A stretch of 64,000 nucleotides of DNA from Pseudoxanthomonas kalamensis DSM 18571. Its GTDB lineage: Bacteria; Pseudomonadota; Gammaproteobacteria; Xanthomonadales; Xanthomonadaceae. Made by a program: the position numbers and the translations under genes. The stretch covers positions 310,001 through 374,000 of the forward strand of contig NZ_PDWQ01000002.1 in assembly GCF_010211745.1 (NCBI RefSeq). The letters are read 5' to 3'. The notes under the pieces are model-generated. The model was given only the letters and a program-made list of their open reading frames with translations. It had not been told where the DNA came from and did not search any database. Of this stretch, positions 8,955 to 18,357 are shown in pieces (within the stretch, counting starts at the first letter, position 1; the number at the start of each line of letters is the position of its first letter).

Positions 8955-9749
8955 ATGTCCACGCACGCCCTCACCGACCCGCTCGTCATCGCGGGCAAGA
9001 CCTATGCCTCGCGCCTGCTGACCGGCACCGGCAAGTACAAGGATTTCGAGGAAACCCGCCTCGCCACCGAGGCCGCCGGCGCCGAAATCGTCACCGTGGC
9101 GATCCGTCGCACCAACCTGGGCCAGTCGCCGAACGAGCCGAACCTGCTCGACGCGCTGCCGCCGGACCGCTTCACCATCCTGCCCAACACCGCCGGCTGC
9201 TACACCGCCGAGGACGCCGTGCGCACCTGCCGGCTGGCGCGCGAACTGCTTGACGGCCATGCGCTGATCAAGCTGGAAGTGCTGGGCGACCAGAAGACCC
9301 TGTACCCGGACGTGGTCCAGACGCTGAAGGCGGCCGAGACACTGGTCGCCGACGGCTTCCAGGTCATGGTCTATACCAGCGACGACCCGATCCTGGCCAA
9401 GCGGCTGGAGGAGATCGGCTGCGTCGCGGTGATGCCGCTGGCCGCGCCGATCGGCTCGGGCCTGGGCATCCAGAACAAGTGGAGCCTGCTGGAAATCGTC
9501 GACAACGCCAGGGTGCCGGTGATCGTCGATGCCGGCGTCGGCACCGCTTCGGACGCGACCATCGCGATGGAACTGGGCTGCGACGGCGTGCTGATGAACA
9601 CCGCCATCGCCGGCGCCCGCGATCCGTTGCTGATGGCCAGCGCGATGAAGAAGGCCGTGCAGGCCGGCCGCGAGGCCTTCCTGGCCGGACGCATCCCGCG
9701 CAAGCGCTACGCCAGCGCTTCCAGCCCGGTGGACGGCCTGATCGGCTGA
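8955..9749 (+). CDS. thiG: Thiazole synthase ThiG
   Basis: A 264-residue TIM-barrel enzyme that builds the thiazole phosphate of thiamine from deoxyxylulose phosphate, dehydroglycine and the ThiS thiocarboxylate. RLLTGTGKY near the start, VTVAIRR, LLPNTAGC, the catalytic Lys in LIKLEVLGD, the phosphate-binding blocks PIGSGLGI and VDAGVGT, and [10 protein letters not shown] are all present. The start is the ATG after a gap containing CATCGGCGATAATC. Third in the run is trmB, 2 bases after the stop, a gene order usual in this family of bacteria. Confidence 0.97.
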   Translation: MSTHALTDPLVIAGKTYASRLLTGTGKYKDFEETRLATEAAGAEIVTVAIRRTNLGQSPNEPNLLDALPPDRFTILPNTAGCYTAEDAVRTCRLARELLDGHALIKLEVLGDQKTLYPDVVQTLKAAETLVADGFQVMVYTSDDPILAKRLEEIGCVAVMPLAAPIGSGLGIQNKWSLLEIVDNARVPVIVDAGVGTASDATIAMELGCDGVLMNTAIAGARDPLLMASAMKKAVQAGREAFLAGRIPRKRYASASSPVDGLIG

Positions 9750-9751
9750 CG

Positions 9752-10492
9752 ATGACCGACCCGTTCGCCAGTCCCGGCGCCAAGGCTCCACCCAAGCCGT
9801 TCACGGCCACCGAAGGCCGCCGCCAGGTCCGCAGCTTCGTGCTGCGGCAGGGACGCTTCACCGAGGCGCAGCAGCGCGCCTTCGATACCCAGTGGCCGCG
9901 CTTCGGGCTGGATTACCGCGGCCAGCCGCGCGACTTCGATGCCGTCTTCGGCCGCCACGCGCCGCGCGTGCTGGAAATCGGCTTCGGCAACGGCCAGGCC
10001 TTGCGCTTCGCCGCGCGCCAGGACCCGGACCGCGACTACATCGGCATCGAGGTCCACGCCCCCGGTGTCGGCCGCCTGTTGAACGCCTTGGCCGAGGACG
10101 GCAGCGATCATGTGCGCCTCTACCACCATGACGCGGTGGAAGTGCTGCAGAACGAAATCGCCGATGACACGCTGGACGAGGTGCGGATCTACTTCCCCGA
10201 TCCCTGGCACAAGAAGCGCCACCACAAGCGCCGGCTGGTGCAGCCGGAGTTCGCCGCCCTTCTGGTGCGCAAACTGAGCCCAAGCGGACGCCTGCATCTG
10301 GCCACCGACTGGCAGGCGTATGTCGAGCACATGTGGGACGTGCTCGACGCCACCGCCGGGCTGCGGAACCGCAACGGGCCGCGCGGGCACGGGCCGCGTC
10401 CGCCGTGGCGACCGCAGACCCATTTCGAGACCCGCGGGCAGCGCCTGGGCCACGGTGTGTGGGACCTGATCTACGACCGCAGCGGACCCTGA
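9752..10492 (+). CDS. trmB: tRNA (guanine-N7-)-methyltransferase
   Basis: 246 residues. It methylates G46 of tRNA using [15 protein letters not shown] is the SAM-binding loop, [12 protein letters not shown] the next strand, [17 protein letters not shown] the signature catalytic/tRNA segment, and TDWQAY and [15 protein letters not shown] close the family pattern. The ATG at 9752 lies 2 bases after the thiG stop, so the two are co-transcribed. Nothing unusual is seen. Confidence 0.96.
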   Translation: MTDPFASPGAKAPPKPFTATEGRRQVRSFVLRQGRFTEAQQRAFDTQWPRFGLDYRGQPRDFDAVFGRHAPRVLEIGFGNGQALRFAARQDPDRDYIGIEVHAPGVGRLLNALAEDGSDHVRLYHHDAVEVLQNEIADDTLDEVRIYFPDPWHKKRHHKRRLVQPEFAALLVRKLSPSGRLHLATDWQAYVEHMWDVLDATAGLRNRNGPRGHGPRPPWRPQTHFETRGQRLGHGVWDLIYDRSGP

Positions 10493-10498
10493 GCCGAC

Positions 10499-10723
10499 AT
10501 GCCGGCCCGCGGATTCGATCACTTCAACCTGCACGCCCCGCGCGAACTGCCGGAGAAGATGCGCCGGTTCTACCTTGATGCTATCGGCCTGCACGAAGGG
10601 CCGCGCCTGCCGTTCCGCAGCCACGGCTGCAGGTCGCTGCGCGAGGCAGCCGGCAACGGCATTGAGTTGAACTTTGCATCCGGCGCACAATTGCCCAAAC
10701 CCGACGGAGTGCCCGGCGCGTAA
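10499..10723 (+). pseudogene. Truncated VOC/glyoxalase-like fragment
   Basis: 74 residues. The first 44 (GFDHFNLHAPRELPEKMRRF, YLDAIGLHEGPRLPF) look like the first beta-alpha-beta module of a VOC metalloenzyme, including the metal-ligand-type DHFNL. After HGC the sequence loses all VOC character and ends with a short unrelated tail. VOC proteins of this kind are normally about 120-140 residues, so roughly two thirds is gone. It starts 6 bases after trmB and its TAA overlaps the ATG of the next gene (TAATG). Probably a decayed remnant; a short expressed protein cannot be excluded. Confidence 0.6.
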
Positions 10724-12582
10724 TGGATGCCGCCCTCACGCTGACCACCGACATGAAACTGGTCCTCGGGCTGGTGGTCTTCACCATGGCGATGTTCGTG
10801 TTCGAACGCATCCGCGCCGACCTGGTCGCGCTGGTGGTGCTGGTGGTGCTGGGCATCACCGGGCTGATCGCCCCCGAGGAAATCTTCGGCGGTTTTTCCG
10901 GCAACGCGGTGATGAGCATCATCGCCACGATGATCCTCGGCGCCGGCCTGGACCGTACCGGCGCGCTGAACCGCCTGGCCGCGTGGCTGCTGCGACGCGG
11001 CGCCGGCAAGGAATCGCGGCTGATGATGATGACCATGGGCATCGCCGGCCTGAACTCGTCCTTCATGCAGAACCCGTCGGTGATGTCGCTGTACCTGCCG
11101 GTGGCCGCACAGCTGTCGGCGCGGACCACGCTGTCGCTGCAGCGCCTGCTGCTGCCGATCGCCTCCGCCATCGTCATGGGCAGCGCGCTGACCATGGTCG
11201 GCAACTCGCCGCTGATCCTGCTCAACGACCTGCTGATCTCGGCCAACAACAACCTGCCCTCGGGCATGGCCACGCTGGAGCCGCTGCGGATGTTCGCGCC
11301 GCTGCCGATCGGCGTGGCCCTGCTGCTGGCCGCGCTGCTGTATTTCCGTTTCCACGGCGACGGCAAGCTGAAGGACGAGATCGAACCGAACACGGTGCCG
11401 ACCCGCACCGAGAGCTATTTCGCCACCACCTACGGCATCGAAGGCGACGTGTTCGAACTGACCGTCACCGCCGAAAGCCCGCTGGTCGGAATGACCCTGG
11501 GCGAGGCCGAAACCCTGCACGAAGCGCCGCTGATGCTGGCGCTGAAGACCGGCGACGACGTACGCCTGTCGCCGCCGGGCGACATGCGCATCTGGGTCGG
11601 CAGCGTGCTGGGGGTGATGGGCGGCCGCCAGCAGATCAAGGATTTTTCCCAGAACCAGTTCCTGCGCATGTCCTCGCGGCTGCGCGAATTCGGCGACCTG
11701 TTCAACCCCAGCCGCGCCGGCATTTCCGAAGCGGTGGTGCCGCCGACCTCGCGCTTCATCGGCAAGAGCGCCGCCGAGCTGCGGCTGCGCAAGCAGCAGG
11801 GCATCAGCCTGCTGGCGATCAACCGCGACAAGAAGGTGCTGCGCGACGACGTGCGCCAGGTCAAGCTGCGCGCCGGCGACATGCTGGTCTTCCACAGCAT
11901 CTGGCGCGACCTGGCGCAGGCGGCCGAAAGCCGCGACTTTGCCGTGGTCACCGACTACCCGACCGGCGAGCATCGCCCGCACAAGTTCAAGATCGCGATG
12001 GTGATCTTCGCGGTGACCATCCTGATCGCGCTGACCTCGAAGCTGCCGGTGGCGCTGACCCTGATGACCGGCGTGGCCGGCATGCTGCTGACCGGCGTAC
12101 TGCGGATGGACGAGGCCTATTCGGCGATCAACTGGAAGACCATCTTCCTGATGGCCGGGCTGATTCCGCTGGGCTGGGCGATGGACAGCAGCGGCGCGGC
12201 GGCCTGGGTCGCCGGGCACACGGTCGAACAGTTGCCCGAAGGCATCCCGGTGTGGCTGCTGGAAATCGCCCTGGCCCTGCTGGCCACCGGCTTTTCGCTG
12301 GTCATCAGCCATGTCGGCGCGACCATCGTCATGGTGCCGATCGCGATCAACCTGGCGCTGGCCACCGGCGGCAATCCGATCGCGTTCGCGCTGATCGTGG
12401 CGCTGTCGGCGTCCAACAACCTGATCACCTCGTCCAACCCGATCGTGTCAATGATCATCGGACCGGCCAACTACAGCCCACGCCAGCTGTGGCGGGTCGC
12501 CGGGCCGCTGATGCTGATCTATTCGATGGTGATCGTGCTGGTGATCAACCTGATGTTCTGGGTGCAGACTCGGCTAGGCTAG
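10723..12582 (+). CDS. SLC13-family permease with RCK_C domains
   Basis: 619 residues. About six N-terminal membrane segments (from residue 10) with FSGNAVMSIIATMILG and the NSSFMQNPSVM motif. A central cytosolic part of about 190 residues holds two TrkA-C/RCK_C-like units (FELTVTAESPLVGMTLGEA and SEAVVPPTSRFIGKSAAEL). A second membrane half contains SASNNLITSSNPIV. This layout is that of bacterial DASS/citT-type transporters with regulatory RCK_C inserts; the substrate (sulfate, dicarboxylate or other anion) cannot be told. The ATG overlaps the stop of the VOC fragment. It converges with the Rieske gene, overlapping by 4 bases. Confidence 0.82.
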   Translation: MDAALTLTTDMKLVLGLVVFTMAMFVFERIRADLVALVVLVVLGITGLIAPEEIFGGFSGNAVMSIIATMILGAGLDRTGALNRLAAWLLRRGAGKESRLMMMTMGIAGLNSSFMQNPSVMSLYLPVAAQLSARTTLSLQRLLLPIASAIVMGSALTMVGNSPLILLNDLLISANNNLPSGMATLEPLRMFAPLPIGVALLLAALLYFRFHGDGKLKDEIEPNTVPTRTESYFATTYGIEGDVFELTVTAESPLVGMTLGEAETLHEAPLMLALKTGDDVRLSPPGDMRIWVGSVLGVMGGRQQIKDFSQNQFLRMSSRLREFGDLFNPSRAGISEAVVPPTSRFIGKSAAELRLRKQQGISLLAINRDKKVLRDDVRQVKLRAGDMLVFHSIWRDLAQAAESRDFAVVTDYPTGEHRPHKFKIAMVIFAVTILIALTSKLPVALTLMTGVAGMLLTGVLRMDEAYSAINWKTIFLMAGLIPLGWAMDSSGAAAWVAGHTVEQLPEGIPVWLLEIALALLATGFSLVISHVGATIVMVPIAINLALATGGNPIAFALIVALSASNNLITSSNPIVSMIIGPANYSPRQLWRVAGPLMLIYSMVIVLVINLMFWVQTRLG

Positions 12583-12917
12583 GCCGTCCCGGACGCGACC
12601 AGCCACACGTCGTCGCCGATCTTCTCCACCGCCACCGCGCGCAAGGCGTCGCCGCGGCAGGGGCCGGCCACGCACTGGCCGTTTTCCAGTTCGAACGTCG
12701 CGCCATGCGCCGCGCACACCAGCAGGCCGTCCTTGCCGAGCAGGAACTTGCCGGGTGCCCAGTCCAGCCGGCGTCCCGCGTGCGGGCAGACGTTCCACCA
12801 CGCACGCACCGCATCGCCGCTGCGCAGCAGGATCAGCGACTCGCCGACGCCGTCGATTTCCACCTCGGTGGCAGCCGGCACGCCGTCGGGCAGGTCGGCA
12901 AGAGCAATCAAACGCAT
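12579..12917 (-). CDS. Rieske [2Fe-2S] domain protein
   Basis: A 112-residue cytosolic ferredoxin-like protein. The cluster ligands are in CPHAG (about residues 44-48) and CAAHGA (about 68-73), the two-Cys two-His Rieske pattern. There is no membrane anchor, so it is not a bc1 subunit; it resembles small ferredoxin subunits of dioxygenase-type systems or stand-alone Rieske proteins of unknown partner. No oxygenase gene is nearby. Start is the ATG at 12917. The tail overlaps the permease gene end-to-end. Confidence 0.85.
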   Translation of the reverse strand: MRLIALADLPDGVPAATEVEIDGVGESLILLRSGDAVRAWWNVCPHAGRRLDWAPGKFLLGKDGLLVCAAHGATFELENGQCVAGPCRGDALRAVAVEKIGDDVWLVASGTA

Positions 12918-12997
12918 GGTTTAACGAAGTCCTTACACGGTCATCGATCTGTCACCGGATACTCGTCGCACCGGCTCTCGCCATTCTCCCACGCCCG

Positions 12998-13285
12998 ATG
13001 CCCATGTACCGCAGCAGCTTCCAGTTCGGCCATGCACGCCTGCGCTCGATGTTCTCCCCGCGCAAGCCCCGGCATCCGCTGCTGCGGCTGCTGCTGGGCC
13101 TGGTCGGCGTAGCCATGCTGGGCGTGCTGATCGTGCTTGGCCTGTTCGTCGGCGCCGCCATGCTGGCCGGCGGCCTGCTGTACAAGCTGCTGCGCCAGCG
13201 CGGCCAGCCGATCGCGCAGGATCCGCGCGTGGTCGAAGGCGAATTCCGCGTGGTCGACAAGCCGGCCCTGCCTCTTTCCCGTTAG
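12998..13285 (+). CDS. Small membrane protein of unknown function
   Basis: 95 residues. The N-terminal 30 residues are basic (RLRSMFSPRKPRHP). One long or two tightly spaced hydrophobic segments follow at about 30-62 (LLRLLLGLVGVAMLGVLIVL, GLFVGAAMLAGGLLYKLL), then a polar tail. The frame is open further upstream, but the ATG at 12998 sits after the divergent Rieske promoter region and begins the sensible protein; a second ATG two codons on is possible. It lies 12 bases before the FAH-family gene, so it is likely co-transcribed. No family recognised. Confidence 0.6.
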   Translation: MPMYRSSFQFGHARLRSMFSPRKPRHPLLRLLLGLVGVAMLGVLIVLGLFVGAAMLAGGLLYKLLRQRGQPIAQDPRVVEGEFRVVDKPALPLSR

Positions 13286-13297
13286 GCTTCCCTCCCG

Positions 13298-14011
13298 ATG
13301 GTCGATATGTTCCCCCCGCCCGCGCAGGCGCGCGTCCCCGTGCGCGGTGGTGGCAGCTTTCCCGTACACCGCATCTACTGCGTCGGCCGCAACTTCGCCG
13401 ACCATGCGCGCGAGATGGGCGCAGCCGCGCCCGCTTCGAAAACCGATCGCGGCACTCCGGTGTTCTTCATGAAGCCGGCCGACGCCATCGTCTGCGGCGA
13501 TGCCGATGTGCCATACCCGCCCGCCACCGACGAACTGCATCATGAAGTCGAACTGGTGGTCGCGCTGGACCGCGACGCGCCCGCGGGCCGGCTCGACCCG
13601 GCCGACGCGCCCGCGCTGATCGCCGCCTACGGCGTCGGCCTGGATCTGACCCGCCGCGACCTGCAGGCCGCGGCCAAGGCCAAGGGCCTGCCCTGGGATA
13701 TCGCCAAGGGCTTCGATCATTCCGCGCCGATCAGTGAGCTGGTGCCCGCTGCCGAAGTCGGCCCGCTCGGCGCGCGCGACTTGCAGTTGTACGTCAATGG
13801 CGAGTTGCGCCAGCACGGCAGCCTCGGCGACCTGATCTGGGACGTGCCGGAGATCCTGCACGAACTGTCCACGCTGTACGCGCTGAAGGCCGGCGACCTG
13901 GTGTTCATGGGCACCCCGGCCGGCGTCGGTCCGCTGCACCCGGGGGATGTCTTTCGCGCCAGCCTGGACGGCGTGGCGACGCTTCAAGGACGCATCACCG
14001 GCGGGGTATAG
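13298..14011 (+). CDS. Fumarylacetoacetate hydrolase family protein
   Basis: 237 residues. The FAH-type fold used by acylpyruvases and related C-C hydrolases that cleave beta-diketo acids with a bound divalent metal. YCVGRNFADHAREMG, FMKPADAIV, the metal-binding Glu pair in HHEVELVVAL, GLDLTRRDLQ, WDIAKGFDHSAP and the C-terminal FMGTPAGVGPL block are all intact. Length matches the short bacterial family (about 220-240). A small membrane protein precedes it and mscL follows. The precise substrate is not deducible. Confidence 0.9.
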   Translation: MVDMFPPPAQARVPVRGGGSFPVHRIYCVGRNFADHAREMGAAAPASKTDRGTPVFFMKPADAIVCGDADVPYPPATDELHHEVELVVALDRDAPAGRLDPADAPALIAAYGVGLDLTRRDLQAAAKAKGLPWDIAKGFDHSAPISELVPAAEVGPLGARDLQLYVNGELRQHGSLGDLIWDVPEILHELSTLYALKAGDLVFMGTPAGVGPLHPGDVFRASLDGVATLQGRITGGV

Positions 14012-14053
14012 TGTGTCTTCTTCCCACTTCCGCATGCATTCGGGGACAGCGAC

Positions 14054-14467
14054 ATGGGCATGATCAGCGAATTCAAGGAATTCATTTCCAAGGGCAACGT
14101 GGTCGACCTGGCGGTCGGCGTGGTCATCGGCGCCGCGTTCGGCAAGATCGTCAGCGCGCTGGTCGAAGGCGTCGTCACCCCGCTGATCTCGCTGGCCACC
14201 GGCGGCGTCGATTTCGCCGACCTGGCGATCACCCTGCGCGAAGCCCAGCTGGATGCCGCCGGCAACGAGGTCGCGCCTGCCCTGCTGCTGAACTACGGCG
14301 GCCTGCTGCAGACCGCGCTGGATTTCCTGATCATCGCCTTCGTGATCTTCCTGTTCCTGAAGGCCTACAACAAGTCGCGCGCCCAGGCCGAAGAGCCGCC
14401 CGCGGAAGCGGAGCCGACCGAAGACATCCTGCTGCTGCGCGAGATCCGCGATTCGCTGAAAAAGTAG
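14054..14467 (+). CDS. mscL: Large-conductance mechanosensitive channel
   Basis: 137 residues. A homopentameric inner-membrane channel that opens under osmotic downshock. EFKEFISKGNVVDLAVGVVI is the N-terminal helix leading into TM1, with GAAFGKIVSALV following. A periplasmic loop is rich in charged residues, TM2 is about 85-106 (ALDFLIIAFVIFLFLKAYN), and the C-terminus ends with the conserved LLREIRDSLKK helix. Start ATG at 14054. A hairpin terminator follows the stop. Confidence 0.97.
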   Translation: MGMISEFKEFISKGNVVDLAVGVVIGAAFGKIVSALVEGVVTPLISLATGGVDFADLAITLREAQLDAAGNEVAPALLLNYGGLLQTALDFLIIAFVIFLFLKAYNKSRAQAEEPPAEAEPTEDILLLREIRDSLKK

Positions 14468-14493
14468 CCGCAGCTTCACGGCCACATCCTCCG

Positions 14494-14521
14494 GCAGCCG
14501 GATCCCAGCCGATCCGGCTGC
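14494..14521 (+). terminator. Likely terminator after mscL
   Basis: Perfect 11-bp arms (14494-14504 and 14511-14521) with a 6-base loop lie 27 bases after the mscL stop. The following bases are AATCATTCC, so the T-run is poor. Either a weak intrinsic terminator or an RNA-stabilising hairpin. Confidence 0.5.
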
Positions 14522-14549
14522 AATCATTCCCTGCCCCACGGAAACCGCC

Positions 14550-15962
14550 ATGCTTCGTTCCCGTCTGCTGCTTGCCCTCGGGTTTGCCTTCTGCTGCCAT
14601 GCCTCGGCCGAAACGGCCACCCGCATCCCGGCCCCGGCGCTGCACACGGCGGCGGAACTGCGCGAGCAGGCGCTGGCCGATGACACCGGCTGGCAGGTGC
14701 TGGAATCGCTGACCACCGAGATCGGCCCACGACTGGCCGGCAGCGAGGCCGATGCCCGCGCGGTCGAATGGGCCAAGGCGAAATTCCAGTCGCTCGGTTT
14801 CGACAAGGTCTGGACCGAGCCGGTGACCTTTCCCAAGTGGCAGCGCCGCAGCGAATCGGCCGAGGTGCTCGGCGCCGGCGCGCAGCCCTTGCACGTGACC
14901 GCGCTCGGCGGCAGCGCCGGCGGCACGGTCGAAGGCGAAGTCGTCCGCTTCGCCGACCTCGAGGCGCTGGAAGCCGCAGCGGAAGGCTCGCTGCAAGGCA
15001 AGATCGCCTTCGTCGATTACCGCATGTCGGCCGCGCGCGACGGCAGTGGCTATCGCATGGGCAGCATGGTTCGCGGCAAAGGCCCTTCGGCCGCGATCCG
15101 CAAGGGCGCGATCGGCTACGTGATGCGCTCGGCTGGCACCGACTCGCATCGCGTGCCGCATACCGGCATGACCCGATACGAAGAAGGGCTGACGCCGGTG
15201 CCGGCCGCGGCCCTGTCGATGCCCGACGCCGACCAGCTGGCGCGACTGGTCGCGCTTGGCCCCACCCGTCTGCGGCTGTCGCTCGACTGCGGCTGGGACG
15301 GCGAATACACCTCACAGAACGTGATCGGCGAAATCACCGGGCGCGAGCTGCCGGACGAAGTCGTGGTGATCGGCGGGCACCTGGATTCCTGGGATCTCGG
15401 CACCGGCGCCATCGACGACGGCGCCGGCGTGGCGATCACGATGGCCGCCGGCCATCTGATCGGAATGCTGAAGCAGGCGCCGAAGCGCAGCCTGCGCGTG
15501 ATCGCCTTCGCCAACGAAGAGCAAGGCCTGCTCGGCGGCAAGGCCTATGCCGAACGCCATGCCGGGGACGTAACCCAACACCAGATCGTTGCCGAAAGCG
15601 ACTTCGGCGCCGGCCGCATCTATGCCTTCAATACCGGTCCGGCGACCGCAGAAGCGTCACGCGAGGCAACGATGCAGATCGCCGACGCGCTGGCGCCGCT
15701 GGGCATCGAATACGCACCCGGCAAGGGCGGGCCCGGTCCCGACGTCAGCGCCATCGCCGGCAAGGGCGCCGCCTGGGGCTGGCTGGCGCAGGACGGCAGC
15801 GACTACTTCGACCTGCACCACACCGCCGACGACACCCTGGACAAGGTCGATCCGAAGGCGCTGGCGCAGAACGTGGCCGCCTACACCGTGTTCGCCTGGC
15901 TGGCCGCCGAAGCCGACGGCGGTTTCGGCAGTGCGCCGAAGGAAACCGCGGCTAGGCCGTGA
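14550..15962 (+). CDS. Exported M28-family metallopeptidase
   Basis: 470 residues with a signal peptide (MLRSRLLLALGFAFCCHASA). A PA (protease-associated) insert lies at about 130-250. The di-zinc M28 catalytic core follows, with GGHLDSWDLGTGAIDDGAGV (His and bridging Asp), ANEEQGL (general base Glu pair), ESDFG and the last His in DLHHTADDTLDKV. Such enzymes are exported aminopeptidases or carboxypeptidases acting in the periplasm or medium. It stands alone between mscL and the convergent methyltransferase. Side-chain preference cannot be predicted. Confidence 0.9.
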   Translation: MLRSRLLLALGFAFCCHASAETATRIPAPALHTAAELREQALADDTGWQVLESLTTEIGPRLAGSEADARAVEWAKAKFQSLGFDKVWTEPVTFPKWQRRSESAEVLGAGAQPLHVTALGGSAGGTVEGEVVRFADLEALEAAAEGSLQGKIAFVDYRMSAARDGSGYRMGSMVRGKGPSAAIRKGAIGYVMRSAGTDSHRVPHTGMTRYEEGLTPVPAAALSMPDADQLARLVALGPTRLRLSLDCGWDGEYTSQNVIGEITGRELPDEVVVIGGHLDSWDLGTGAIDDGAGVAITMAAGHLIGMLKQAPKRSLRVIAFANEEQGLLGGKAYAERHAGDVTQHQIVAESDFGAGRIYAFNTGPATAEASREATMQIADALAPLGIEYAPGKGGPGPDVSAIAGKGAAWGWLAQDGSDYFDLHHTADDTLDKVDPKALAQNVAAYTVFAWLAAEADGGFGSAPKETAARP

Positions 15963-15966
15963 AGGC

Positions 15967-16815
15967 CTAGGGCTGCCGGCGCTTCCATTCGGCCAGCAGC
16001 ACCGCGGTCGCCGCCGCCACGTTGAGGCTTTCCACCGCGCCGCTGCCGGGAATCGACAACCGTTGTTCGCAGTGCGCGGCCAGCGCCGCGTCCATGCCCT
16101 CGCCTTCGGCGCCCATCACGTAGACCAACCGGTGCGGCAACTCGGCCGCGAACAGATCCTCGCCATCGCGGACCACGGTGGCGGCCAACCGGAAACCGGC
16201 CCCGCGCAACTGCGCCAGCGCGTTGTCGGTCTGTCCCAGCCGCACCAGCGGCACCTGCTCGGCCCCACCTTCGGCGACCCGAGCCGCAGCGCCGGACAAC
16301 GCCAGCGCCGCATCGCGCGGCAGCAGCAATCCCGCCACGCCGAAATGCGCGGCCGAGCGCAAGATGGCGCCGAAGTTGTGCGGATTGCCGACCCCGTCCA
16401 GCCAGATCGCCAGTGCCGGCGCAGCGGACGGCAGCGCGTGCAGCCAGTCCGAAAGCCGCATTGGCTCGAGCTTCAGCACATCGGCGACCACGCCTTCGTG
16501 ATGCTGGCTGCCGGCCAGCCGGTCCAGGTCGCCCGACTCCACCACTCGGTAACCCAGCCGGTGCTGCACGCACCAGGCCAGCAGCGGTTTCAGTTCCGGC
16601 ATCCGCGATTCGAGCAGGTACAGCTTGCGCAACGCCTGCGGCCGGTGGCGGAACATCGCCAGCACCGCGTTCAGTCCGTACAGACGCTGTTCCGCCGCCT
16701 GTCCGCGCGCCGGCGGCGTCTCGGGCGCGCCTTCCTGCGCGACCCGGCGCGGGCGACCGGCCCACGGCGAATCGCGGCCCGGGCCGACCGGCTTGCGCGG
16801 ACCGCGTTCGCTCAC
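15967..16815 (-). CDS. SpoU/TrmH-family RNA 2'-O-ribose methyltransferase
   Basis: 282 residues. SpoU-type proteins methylate ribose in rRNA or tRNA with a knotted SAM site. Motif 1 is LDGVGNPHNFGAILRSAAHF, motif 2 YVMGAEGEGM and motif 3 IPGSGAVESLNVAAA; an N-terminal SpoU substrate-binding domain begins at RLYGLNAVLAMF. The layout is like RlmB (G2251 of 23S rRNA), but the longer N-terminal tail leaves the exact target open. I chose the GTG at 16815, whose GTGA overlaps the stop of the symporter upstream, implying translational coupling. Everything further upstream in this frame is antisense noise within the symporter. Confidence 0.85.
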   Translation of the reverse strand: MSERGPRKPVGPGRDSPWAGRPRRVAQEGAPETPPARGQAAEQRLYGLNAVLAMFRHRPQALRKLYLLESRMPELKPLLAWCVQHRLGYRVVESGDLDRLAGSQHHEGVVADVLKLEPMRLSDWLHALPSAAPALAIWLDGVGNPHNFGAILRSAAHFGVAGLLLPRDAALALSGAAARVAEGGAEQVPLVRLGQTDNALAQLRGAGFRLAATVVRDGEDLFAAELPHRLVYVMGAEGEGMDAALAAHCEQRLSIPGSGAVESLNVAAATAVLLAEWKRRQP

Positions 16816-18245
16816 TCCCGGTCGCGCCAGAAGTCGGCGTTGCGGATCTGCAGCGCCTCCGGATCGAAGCGGATCGGCTGCCCGGTCTTCTTGCGCCACT
16901 CGTAGTCGCGCAGTGCCTTCAGCGCCGGCTTCTGCAGGATCAGGATGGCAATGATGTTCAGCCACGCCATCAGGCCGACGCCGATATCGCCGAGCGTCCA
17001 TGCCGATGCCGCCTCGTGGACGGCACCATAGGTCACCGTGGCCAGCAGACCGATGCGCAGCACCTGGGTGATCCACGGCCGGTGCACCTTGCGATTGATG
17101 TAGGCGATGTTGGTCTCGGCCATGTAGTAATAGGCCACGATGGTGGTGAAGGCGAAGAACAGCAGCGCCAGTGCCACGAACATCTTGCCGAAGCCCGGCA
17201 TCACCGATTCCACCGCATTCTGGGCGAAGCCGGGACCGACCTCGACCCCCGGCAGGTTGCTGACGATGGCGACGCCGTCCGGTCCCATCACGTTGTACAT
17301 GCCGGTGGACAGGATCATGAAGGCGGTGGCCGTGCATACCAACAATGTGTCCACGTAGACCGAGAACGCCTGCACATAGCCCTGCTGCGCCGGGTGATCG
17401 ACCTCGGCCGCGGCGGCCGGATGCGGGCCGGTGCCCTGGCCCGCCTCGTTGGAATAGATGCCGCGCTTGACGCCCCACTCCACCGCCAGGCCGAGCACTG
17501 CGCCGAATGCCGCTTCGGCGCCGAATGCGCTGCGGAAGATCAGCGCGGCCACTTCCGGCAGCATGTGCATATTGAGGAACAGGATCACCAGCGCGACCAG
17601 GATGTAGCCCAGCGCCATGAACGGCACCACCACCTCGGCAAAGGTGGCGATGCGGCGCACGCCGCCGAAGATGATGAAGCCCAGCGCGATCACCACCACC
17701 GCAGCGGTCACCGTCGGTGCGATGCCCCAGGCCGTGTTCATGCCCAGGGCGATGCTGTTGGCCTGCACGCCCGGCAGCAGGAATCCGGTGGCGATCACCG
17801 TGACCACCGCGAACAACCATGCGTACCATTTCTGGCCCATCGCCTTCTCGATGTAGTAGGCCGGACCACCGCGATACTGGCCGTTGTCGTCCTTTTCCTT
17901 GTAGATCTGCGCCAGCGTCGATTCGACATAGGCCGTCGATGCGCCGAGGAAGGCCACCACCCACATCCAGAACACCGCGCCCGGCCCGCCGAAAGCGATC
18001 GCGGTGGCGACACCGGCGATGTTGCCGGTGCCGACACGCCCGGACAGCGACATCGCCAGCGCCTGGAACGAGGACACGCCGGATGCCGAGCTCTTGCCCT
18101 TGAACAGCAGGCGGATCATCTCGCCGACCCCGCGCACTTGCATGAAGCGGGTACGGACGGAGAAGTACAGGCCGGCGCCCAGGCACAGCGCGATCAGCGG
18201 ACGGCTCCAGAGCACGGAATTCAACCAGTTCAGTACGGCATCCAC
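16812..18245 (-). CDS. AGCS-family sodium:alanine/glycine symporter
   Basis: 477 residues, about eleven membrane segments. Conserved blocks include FSVRTRFMQVRGV, the SALAMSLSGRVGTGNIAGV-like motif (written here as SFQALAMSLSGRVGTGN), GGPGAVFWMW, GGPAYYIEKAMG, and the SNEAGQGTGPHPAAAA segment that defines the family. It takes up small amino acids with Na+. The start is the GTG at 18245: GAGAG lies about 8 bases upstream, and extending to the ATG 33 codons earlier adds only low-complexity sequence. The methyltransferase gene overlaps its stop. Confidence 0.92.
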   Translation of the reverse strand: MDAVLNWLNSVLWSRPLIALCLGAGLYFSVRTRFMQVRGVGEMIRLLFKGKSSASGVSSFQALAMSLSGRVGTGNIAGVATAIAFGGPGAVFWMWVVAFLGASTAYVESTLAQIYKEKDDNGQYRGGPAYYIEKAMGQKWYAWLFAVVTVIATGFLLPGVQANSIALGMNTAWGIAPTVTAAVVVIALGFIIFGGVRRIATFAEVVVPFMALGYILVALVILFLNMHMLPEVAALIFRSAFGAEAAFGAVLGLAVEWGVKRGIYSNEAGQGTGPHPAAAAEVDHPAQQGYVQAFSVYVDTLLVCTATAFMILSTGMYNVMGPDGVAIVSNLPGVEVGPGFAQNAVESVMPGFGKMFVALALLFFAFTTIVAYYYMAETNIAYINRKVHRPWITQVLRIGLLATVTYGAVHEAASAWTLGDIGVGLMAWLNIIAILILQKPALKALRDYEWRKKTGQPIRFDPEALQIRNADFWRDRE

Positions 18246-18357
18246 AGGCAGGCACTCTCCGGTAGGCAGGTGGGAAGCGGGCCGCGGACGTGCTGCCGCC
18301 GACACCCATCGACAAGATAACCGCATTCGCTCGGGCGTGCGCAAGCGCGCAAGCCGA

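Noticed and set aside
16816-18315. A 782-codon frame that would fuse a long N-terminal part to the SpoU methyltransferase
   Set aside because: The upstream 500 codons lie out of frame within the AGCS symporter, which is clearly real; the methyltransferase starts at the overlapping GTG.
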